Below, one piece after another: positions 57,637 through 64,000 of a stretch of 64,000 bases of DNA (its first letter is position 1; every line of letters begins with the position of its first letter). The notes beneath the pieces were generated by a model. The model was not told where the DNA came from. It worked only from the letters and a program-made list of their open reading frames with translations, and ran no database searches. The DNA lies in NCBI RefSeq assembly GCF_900141985.1, contig NZ_FQZK01000011.1, positions 62,001-126,000 on the forward strand, in the 5' to 3' direction. The position numbers were made by a program, and so were the translations under genes. The DNA comes from Nocardiopsis flavescens (GTDB lineage: Bacteria; Actinomycetota; Actinomycetes; Streptosporangiales; Streptosporangiaceae).

Positions 57637-60636
57637 TCAGCGCGTGGCCGCCACCGTGCCGCCGTCCCCGCGCCCGGGGGTGAAGCGGGCCGCGCGCGCC
57701 TCCAGCTCGGCCGCCTGCTCGGTCTCCCCCAGGTCCGCCAGCAGGCGGGCCAGGTCCAGGCTCACCTGGGCGCCGCCCTGCCGGTCCATGATCTGCTCGC
57801 GCACGGCCAGCGCCCGGCCCAGCAGGCCGCGGGCCTCCTCGGGGCGGCCGAGCCGGACGTTCGCCCGGCCGAGGTCGTGCAGGAGGTAGCCCTCGCCGAT
57901 CGGGTCTCCCAGGTCCCGCAGCAGCTCGAACGCCTCCGTCAGGATGCGCAGCGCGCCGCGGTCGTCGCCGCGCACCTGCGCCACCTGGCCCATCCGGCGC
58001 AGCACCTGCGCCCGGCTGCGGGGGTCGCCGGTGCGCTCGTAGAGCACCAGCGCGCGGGCCAGGTCGGCCTCCCCGGCGTCGACGGAGCCGGTGACCGTGT
58101 GGATGTGCCCGCTCAGGGTGAGGGCGCGCCCCATCCCGACCGGGTCGTCGATGGACTCGAAGTCGCGGTAGGCGCGTGCGCACCGGGTGAGCGCGCTCTC
58201 GTAGTCCCCCTCGGCCTGGTCCAGGTAGGCCAGTTCCCGGGTGCACTGGGCGCGGCCCTGCACGTCGTCCAGCTCCTCGAACGCGGCCAGCCCGTCCAGC
58301 ATGGCGCGGCGGGCGTCGTCGAACCGGCGCTGGTCCAGGTAGAGGAAGCCGTAGGAGGAGGTCATCGCGGCGATGCCCAGCCGGTTGTCCGCGGCGCGGA
58401 CCGCGGCCATGGCGCGCTCGTTGGTCCGCTCCCAGGCCTCGGAGTAGCCGCGCCGGTTGTACATCAGGACCAGGGCCAGGGCCAGGTTCCAGCACAGCTC
58501 GTCCAGGCCGTGGTCGGCGGCCAGGCAGACGGCGGAGAACAGGTTGCCCTGCTCCGACTCCAGCCACCCCATGGGGTCGCGCAGGGCCGCCTCGGCCAGC
58601 GCCCGGGGAGGCTGCCAGCGCGGGCCGGTGCCGTGGTGGAAGAGGTGGTCCCCGCCCCGGATGCGCAGGTTGGCGTCGTCCGCCAGGGCGAGCCAGCCGC
58701 CGACCAGGCGGGCGGCCGCCGCCGTCCGGTCGGCCTGGGGCACCTCCTCGGCGAGGCGCTCCCGGGCGAACAGGCGGATGACGTCGTGGAAGCGGTACCG
58801 CGGCTCGCCGCCGGCGTCGAACCCGGTGACGTCGAGCATCTGCACGTCGACCAGGGGCTCCAGCAGGTCCGAGGGGTAGCGCCGGTGGTCGTCCAGCAGG
58901 GCCCCGGCGATCCACCCCGGCTGGCTGGGGCCGTCGGCCAGGGCGAACAGCCGCAGTGCCCGGCGGGTGTCGGCGTCCATGCCGTCGTAGCTCAGCGACA
59001 GGCTGGCGCGCATGGTGAGGTCGCCGTGGGACAGCTCGTCGAGGCGGTGGCGCTCGTCGGCGAGCCGGTTGACCATGGAGGCCAGCGACCAGTGGCGGCG
59101 CGCCGCCAGGCGGGCGGCGACGATCCGCAGGGCCAGGGGCAGCCGCCCCACGGTGCGCAGCAGCGCGGCGGCGGCCGCGGGCTCGGCGGCCATCCGCTCG
59201 GGGCCCACCACCCGGTGCAGCAGGTCCAGGGCCTCGTCCTCGGGGAGCACGTCCAGCTCGACGAGGTTGGCGCCGGGCACCCCGGTCAGCCGCGAGCGGC
59301 TGGTGACGACCAGCGCGCAGCCGGACCCGCCGGGCAGGAGGTCGGTGACCTGGCGCTCCCCGGCGGCGTCGTCGAGGACGACCAGGACGCGCCGGTCGGA
59401 GAGCAGGCTGCGGTACATCTCGGCGCGCTCGTCGCGGTGCTCGGGGATCGTCTGGCCGGGGATGCCCAGGGCGCGCAGGAAGCGGGCGAGGACCTCGGAG
59501 CTCTCCAGCGGGTCGTCGCGGCTGCCGCGCATGTCGCAGTAGAGCTGCCCGTCGGGGAAGTGCGCGTCCGCCAGGCGGTGGGCGATGTGGGTGGCCAGGG
59601 AGCTCTTGCCGACCCCGGGGCGGCCGACGATGACGGCGACGCCGACGGCGCGCCCCTGGTTGCCCGGCCGGGTGAGGGTGGTCTCCACGGAGGAGATCCA
59701 CTCCTCGCGGCCCACGAAGTCCGCGGTGTCGGCGGGCAGCTGCCGGGGCCGGGCCTCCCGGGGCTCGGGGTCGGCCGCGGCGGGCCGGGCGGGCTCCGCC
59801 GCCGGGGGCTCGGGGGCGGGCGGCTCGGCGGGCCGGACCGGGGAGCGGGCCTCCACGCGGCTCTCGGGCGGGGAGAGCGGATCGCCGGCCAGGATCGCGG
59901 ACTCCAGCGCGCGCAGCTCCTTGCCGGGCTCCAGGCCGAGTTCCTCGATGAGCAGCTCCCGGCCGCGCCGGTAGGCGTCCAGCGCCTCGGCCTGGCGGCC
60001 GGAGCGGTAGAGGGCGAGCATGAGCTGCCCGCGCAGCCGCTCCCGGAGGGGGTGGCGCCGCACGAGGTCGTCGATCTCGCCGATGAGCCGGTCGTGGCGG
60101 CCCAGGCCCAGCTCCAGGTCCAGGTACGACTCGATGAGGGAGGTCCGGTTCTCCTCCAGGCGGGCGGCCTTGGGGCTGAGCAGCGGGCTGTTGACGCCGC
60201 TCAGGGCGGGGCCGCGCCACAGCCCCGCGGCCTGGCGCAGCAGGGCCGCCGCCTCGGCGCCGCGGCCCTGCCGGGCCTCCTCGTCGGCGCGGCTCACGAG
60301 GAGGTCGCACAGGTGGACGTCGACGCTCTCCCGGTCGGCCCGAAGGAGGTAGCCCGGGGGCGAGGTGACGAGGGCGACGTCGGTGGCGGCCAGGCTCTTG
60401 CGCAGCCGGGACACGCAGATCTGGACCTGGGTGCGGGCGGTCTCGGGGGGGTCCTCGTCCCAGATCGCGTCCACGAGGTGGTCGGTGGAGACGATCCGGC
60501 CGGCTTCGAGGAGGAGTGCGGCGAGAATGACCTGTTGTCTGCCCGGAGGAATACGGACCTGCCCGGAATCCACCTCGATCTGGGGAGGCCCCAGAAGGCG
60601 GAAGAAGACGCGGGGGAAGTCGCCTCCGTCGTTCAC
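57637..60636 (-). CDS. AfsR/SARP-family transcriptional activator
   Basis: 999 residues. An OmpR-type winged-helix DNA-binding domain (VRIPPGRQQVILAALLLEAG, LRKSLAATDVALVTSPPGYLLRA) and BTAD domain (to about residue 255) are followed by a Pro/Ala-rich linker, an NB-ARC ATPase (GRPGVGKSSLATHIA, RVLVVLDDAAG, LVVTSRSRL, GRLPLALRIVAARL) and a C-terminal TPR array (about residues 640-960). This is the full AfsR layout. The start is a GTG at 60636, with GGAGG about 14 nt upstream, longer than usual. It is the likely pathway activator of the NRPS cluster by position; a pleiotropic role is possible. Confidence 0.88.
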   Translation of the reverse strand: MNDGGDFPRVFFRLLGPPQIEVDSGQVRIPPGRQQVILAALLLEAGRIVSTDHLVDAIWDEDPPETARTQVQICVSRLRKSLAATDVALVTSPPGYLLRADRESVDVHLCDLLVSRADEEARQGRGAEAAALLRQAAGLWRGPALSGVNSPLLSPKAARLEENRTSLIESYLDLELGLGRHDRLIGEIDDLVRRHPLRERLRGQLMLALYRSGRQAEALDAYRRGRELLIEELGLEPGKELRALESAILAGDPLSPPESRVEARSPVRPAEPPAPEPPAAEPARPAAADPEPREARPRQLPADTADFVGREEWISSVETTLTRPGNQGRAVGVAVIVGRPGVGKSSLATHIAHRLADAHFPDGQLYCDMRGSRDDPLESSEVLARFLRALGIPGQTIPEHRDERAEMYRSLLSDRRVLVVLDDAAGERQVTDLLPGGSGCALVVTSRSRLTGVPGANLVELDVLPEDEALDLLHRVVGPERMAAEPAAAAALLRTVGRLPLALRIVAARLAARRHWSLASMVNRLADERHRLDELSHGDLTMRASLSLSYDGMDADTRRALRLFALADGPSQPGWIAGALLDDHRRYPSDLLEPLVDVQMLDVTGFDAGGEPRYRFHDVIRLFARERLAEEVPQADRTAAAARLVGGWLALADDANLRIRGGDHLFHHGTGPRWQPPRALAEAALRDPMGWLESEQGNLFSAVCLAADHGLDELCWNLALALVLMYNRRGYSEAWERTNERAMAAVRAADNRLGIAAMTSSYGFLYLDQRRFDDARRAMLDGLAAFEELDDVQGRAQCTRELAYLDQAEGDYESALTRCARAYRDFESIDDPVGMGRALTLSGHIHTVTGSVDAGEADLARALVLYERTGDPRSRAQVLRRMGQVAQVRGDDRGALRILTEAFELLRDLGDPIGEGYLLHDLGRANVRLGRPEEARGLLGRALAVREQIMDRQGGAQVSLDLARLLADLGETEQAAELEARAARFTPGRGDGGTVAATR

Positions 60637-61070
60637 GAGATTGATCCGAGACCTCCGTCGTCGGCTTCTGCAATCCTTGTGATCCTAAGGGGCGGTCCTC
60701 CGACGTGCCACACCCCCTGCGCCCCTTCTGAAAAGCGCGAACACAAAGAAAAATCACGCGGACACGGACGGTGAGGAACGTGTGGCGAAAGGCGGTCCGG
60801 CGAATTGCGGATCCGCGCCTCCGGCCCCGCCGAACCGCCCTGTCCACCTCAATGTTCATCGGGCGGCAATTTTCACGGTAAACCCGGGGGATAGGTGCGG
60901 CGGAAGGGAACGCACTCCCCCGGTGGCCGGTTCCGGCCACTGCCGCGGACCCCCTGGACGGCGCCGAAGTGGGACGTTCGGTAGAGTTCCGGGCACGGTT
61001 CCCGATGTGACGGCGCTCCTCCCCCGAGCGCCGCCGGGGTCCGGGACGGACGCGAAGGAGCGTGACCCGA
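60637..61070. other. Intergenic promoter region between divergent SARP and NfeD-like genes
   Basis: About 430 bp. No supported gene is seen. An AT-richer patch lies at 60730-60760 and another near 60860-60890, the likely promoter zones. An open frame from a GTG at 60782 runs in the wrong frame through the NfeD-like gene and is not believed. Confidence 0.5.
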
Positions 61071-61712
61071 GTGCAGCTGTTCCTCAGCACGGCCTTCGGC
61101 TTCCCGGCCGTCCTGCTCACACCCGCGCTCCTCGTGGCGGTCGTCTACTGGATCGTCGTCGCGGTCGGCCTGGCCGACGCCGGGATGCTCGACTCCACCG
61201 ACGCCGACGGCGACCCGGTCGGCGCGAGCGCCGTCCTGGAGCGGGTGGGGCTGGGCCGGGCCCCGGTGACCGTGGAGATCACCGCGCTGGTGCTCTCCGC
61301 ATGGTTCGTGAGCATGATGGGCGGGATCGTGACCAGTCTTCTCACCACCCCCGGCAGCCCCCTGGCCTGGGCGCTGGGCGCCGTCGTCCTGGTCATCGCG
61401 GTGATCGCGGCGTGGGCGTTCACCAGTGGCGCGGTCCTGGCCGTGCAGCGGTTCCTGCCCCGGCGCAAGGGGTCCTCCAAGCACGAGCTGGTCGGCCGCA
61501 CCTGCGTGATCCGGATCGGCGCAGCCCACGAGGGCTTCGGCCACGCGGAGATCACCACCGCGGGCGGCGCCTCCATCACCATCCCGGTGCGCACCATCGG
61601 CGGGGAGGTCCTGCCGCCGGGGAGCACCGCCCTGATCTTCGACCACAGCGGCGAGCTGGACGCGTTCCTGGTCACCCGGTTCGACCCCGCCCTGGACCCC
61701 GGCCAGGGCTGA
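61071..61712 (+). CDS. NfeD/YqiJ-like membrane protein
   Basis: 213 residues from GTG 61071, with AAGGAG at 10 nt; GTG 61062 would touch that site. Three hydrophobic segments (VLLTPALLVAVVYWIVVAVG, a MMGGIVTSLL region, and LGAVVLVIAVIAAWAF) precede a C-terminal OB-fold domain (LVGRTCVIRIGAAHEGFGHAEI, ITIPVRTIGGEVL). This is the YqiJ/YuaF layout. Such proteins pair with flotillins in membrane microdomains, and the next gene is a flotillin. Confidence 0.82.
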   Translation: MQLFLSTAFGFPAVLLTPALLVAVVYWIVVAVGLADAGMLDSTDADGDPVGASAVLERVGLGRAPVTVEITALVLSAWFVSMMGGIVTSLLTTPGSPLAWALGAVVLVIAVIAAWAFTSGAVLAVQRFLPRRKGSSKHELVGRTCVIRIGAAHEGFGHAEITTAGGASITIPVRTIGGEVLPPGSTALIFDHSGELDAFLVTRFDPALDPGQG

Positions 61713-61935
61713 CCCCGCGCGGCCCGCCCCGGCGCCGTGCCGGCCGGCTCCCGCGCGCCCCGACTCGCACACGAGCACCTGGGGCACAAGTCATCCCGTC
61801 GGAGGTGGAACCGATCCTCCGACCTCCGCGTCCCATTTCACGAGCCACTCCCCCTCCGGGAGCGACCGCGGGCCCCGCACCCTCCCCCGCGCGGCCACTC
61901 GACCCGCACGGTCACTCGCAGAAAGGCCCCCACAC

Positions 61936-64000
61936 GTGTTGCTGAGCGCCCCATCCACCGGAGAGGCCGCCGACGCGGCGTTTCTGACCATCGGCATCTC
62001 CCTGGCCGTCGCCCTCCTCGTCCTGCTCCTGCTGATCGTCTCCATCCTGAAGATGTTCAAGAAGGTCAAGCAGGGCGAGGCGCTGATCATCTCCAAGACG
62101 CGCGACGTGCACGTCACCTTCACGGGTGCCGTGATCCTGCCGATCCTCCACAAAGCCGAGTACATGGACATCTCGGTCAAGACGCTGGACCTGGACCGCC
62201 GCGGTCGCGACGGCCTGACCTGCAAGGACAACATCCGCGCGGACATCAGCGTGAAGTTCTTCATCCGGGTCAACGAGACGGAGGAGGACGTCAAGCGGGT
62301 CGCCAAGGCCATCGGCACCGAGCGCGCCAGCAACCCCGACACGCTCCAGGAGCTGTTCAACGCCAAGTTCGCAGAGGCCCTCAAGACGGTCGGCAAGCGC
62401 TTCGACTTCGAGGAGCTGTTCACCCACCGCGAGGAGTTCCGCCAGCAGATCGTCGAGGTCATCGGCTCGGACCTGAACGGCTACGTCCTGGAGGACGTCG
62501 CCATCGACTACCTGGAGCAGACCCCGCTCCACCAGCACGACTCCGACAACATCCTCGACGCGCAGGGCATCTCGAAGATCACCGAGCGCACCGCCACCGA
62601 GCACAAGCGCACCAACGCCTTCGAGAACGACCGCAAGAAGGAGATCGACCGCCAGGACACCGAGACCGCCGAGACCCTCGCCGAGTTGGAGAAGCGGCGC
62701 GAGGAGGCGACGGCCAAGGCCAAGCGCGAGATCGAGATCATCCGGGCCCGCGAGGAGGCCGAGACGGCCCGCGTGCAGGCCGAGGAGCGGCTCAAGTCCG
62801 AGACCGCCAACATCCGCACCTCCGAGGCGCTGGGCGTCCAGCACCAGAACCAGCAGCGCGAGATCGCCGTGGCGGAGAAGAACCGCGAGCGCGTCATCGC
62901 CATCGAGACCGAGCGCATCGAGAAGGACCGCCTGCTGGAGGTCATCGGCCGCGAGCGCGAGACCGAGCTGAGCCGGATCTCCAAGGACAAGGAGGTCGAG
63001 GCCGAGAAGCGCGAGGTCGCCGACGTCGTCCGCGAGCGGGTCGCCGTGGACCGGACCGTGGCCGAGCAGGAGGAGGCCATCAAGCGCCTGCGCGCCGTCG
63101 AGGAGGCCGAGCGCCAGCGCCAGTCCATCATCATCCACGCGGAGGCCGAGGCCCAGGAGCGCCTGGTCAAGGACATCAAGGCCGCCGAGGCCGCCGAGGC
63201 CGCGGCCAAGCACAAGGCAGCCGAGGAGCTGACCCTGGCCGAGGCGCGCCAGCAGGCCGCCGAGCTCGACACCCGGGCCAAGATCCGCCTGGCCGAGGGC
63301 GTCCAGGCCGAGGCCGCCGCCCAGGGCCTGGCCGACGTCCAGGTCCGCGAGCAGGACGCCGCGGCCATCGAGAAGGTCGGCACCGCCGAGGCCGAGGTCT
63401 CCCGCCTCAAGGCCGAGGCCGACGCCAGGGCCGTCCAGGCGAAGATGCTCGCCGAGGCCGAGGGCATCGAGGCCAAGCTGCGCGCCGAGGCCGCGGGCCT
63501 CACCGACAAGGCCGGGGCCATGGCCGCCCTGGACCAGGTCAGCCGCGAGCACGAGGAGTACCGCCTGCGCCTGGAGGCCGAGAAGGAGGTCCGGCTGGCC
63601 GGCATCGACGTCCAGCGCCAGGTCGCCGAGGCCCAGGCGACCGTCCTGGCCACCGGCCTGGAGAGCGCCGACATCAACATCGTCGGCGGCGACGGGATGT
63701 TCTTCGACCGCATGGTCAACTCCATCGGCCTGGGCAAGGCCGTGGACGGCTTCGTCGGCAACTCCGAGACGGTGCAGGCGCTGGGCGCCGGCTGGCTCAA
63801 CGGCGAGGGCGACTTCGTCCGCGACCTCAAGGGGGTCGTGGCGTCGCTGGACACCGAGGACGTCAAGAACCTCACCGTGTCCGCGCTGCTGCTCCAGCTC
63901 ATCAGCGCCGACCCGGCGGACGGCGGCAGGCTCAACGGCCTGCTGACCACGGCCCGCTCCATGGGCCTGGACCAGCTGCCGGTGACCGCGCTCGCCCCCG
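61936..64000 (+). CDS. Flotillin-like protein (YqiK type), cut by the window end
   Basis: At least 688 residues from GTG 61936, with AGAAAGG upstream, running off the window. An N-terminal membrane helix (LTIGISLAVALLVLLLLIV) is followed by an SPFH/band-7 domain (residues 45-200, with ALIISKTRDVHVTFTGAVIL) and a very long Glu/Ala/Arg-rich coiled coil (200-570). The C-terminal part begins LESADINIVGGDGMFFDRMV. Flotillins scaffold ordered membrane domains with NfeD partners. A hairpin (61798-61823) sits in the 223-bp gap to the NfeD-like gene. Confidence 0.9.
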   Translation, partial: MLLSAPSTGEAADAAFLTIGISLAVALLVLLLLIVSILKMFKKVKQGEALIISKTRDVHVTFTGAVILPILHKAEYMDISVKTLDLDRRGRDGLTCKDNIRADISVKFFIRVNETEEDVKRVAKAIGTERASNPDTLQELFNAKFAEALKTVGKRFDFEELFTHREEFRQQIVEVIGSDLNGYVLEDVAIDYLEQTPLHQHDSDNILDAQGISKITERTATEHKRTNAFENDRKKEIDRQDTETAETLAELEKRREEATAKAKREIEIIRAREEAETARVQAEERLKSETANIRTSEALGVQHQNQQREIAVAEKNRERVIAIETERIEKDRLLEVIGRERETELSRISKDKEVEAEKREVADVVRERVAVDRTVAEQEEAIKRLRAVEEAERQRQSIIIHAEAEAQERLVKDIKAAEAAEAAAKHKAAEELTLAEARQQAAELDTRAKIRLAEGVQAEAAAQGLADVQVREQDAAAIEKVGTAEAEVSRLKAEADARAVQAKMLAEAEGIEAKLRAEAAGLTDKAGAMAALDQVSREHEEYRLRLEAEKEVRLAGIDVQRQVAEAQATVLATGLESADINIVGGDGMFFDRMVNSIGLGKAVDGFVGNSETVQALGAGWLNGEGDFVRDLKGVVASLDTEDVKNLTVSALLLQLISADPADGGRLNGLLTTARSMGLDQLPVTALAP

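Noticed and set aside
54482..61120. A single 2212-residue minus-strand frame running through the regulators into the ASL-like gene
   Set aside because: Only the last 486 residues (from GTG 55942) look like protein; the rest is a shadow of the XRE and SARP genes in another frame.
60782..61945. A 387-residue frame starting with GTG at 60782
   Set aside because: Beyond its first residues it is Arg/Gly/Pro-rich and overlaps the NfeD-like gene in another frame.

Overview
The window is very GC-rich DNA with strong third-position GC bias. That bias is why long shadow ORFs run antisense to almost every gene. Gene content points to a filamentous actinomycete, most likely Nocardiopsis or a relative: an HspR/HAIR-controlled dnaK operon, SapA-like spore-coat proteins, AfsR/SARP regulators, a DivIVA-type polar coiled-coil protein, an ECF42 sigma factor and an NRPS cluster. 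This taxonomic call is inference; no rRNA gene is present.

Left part (1-16.2 kb): a TetR regulator (cut by the window edge) divergent from a DHA2-type MFS exporter; a GNAT acetyltransferase; a DivIVA-like protein; a gamma-carbonic-anhydrase-like hexapeptide protein; an ABC-2 exporter operon that also carries two DesK-type histidine kinases, the first of which has lost its phospho-acceptor His and N-box Asn; a DUF998 membrane protein; a large membrane-anchored Fe-S (CCG-domain) oxidoreductase; a GPP34 protein; and a lone 'putative sensor' membrane protein.

Middle (16.4-30.9 kb): HAIR operator, dnaK-grpE-dnaJ-hspR and clpB; three tandem SapA-like secreted proteins; a short SARP/NB-ARC regulator; an NAD-dependent epimerase; a 5'-truncated vapC remnant; an ECF42 sigma factor with its DGPF/YCII partner and a recognisable ECF42 promoter; and an NTF2-like protein.

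Right part (30.9-60.6 kb): a biosynthetic gene cluster, nearly all on the minus strand. Two NRPS proteins (C-A-T-C-A-T and C-A-T-C-A-T-TE) plus an MbtH protein make a four-module line. Around them lie an apparent 2,3-diaminobutyrate pathway (PduX-like threonine kinase, cysteine-synthase-like PLP enzyme, argininosuccinate-lyase-like enzyme), both subunits of an adenosylcobalamin glutamate mutase (3-methylaspartate), an ATP-grasp ligase, a branched-chain aminotransferase, a SnoaL-like protein, an MFS exporter, an RraA-like protein, an XRE/NB-ARC regulator, an AfsR-type SARP and a small secreted peptide. The pairing of diaminobutyrate and methylaspartate supply recalls friulimicin-type lipopeptides, but a four-module line with these pocket residues would make something else. 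This is the strongest candidate for an undescribed system here.

The right end holds an NfeD/YqiJ-like membrane protein and a flotillin (YqiK-like) that runs off the window.
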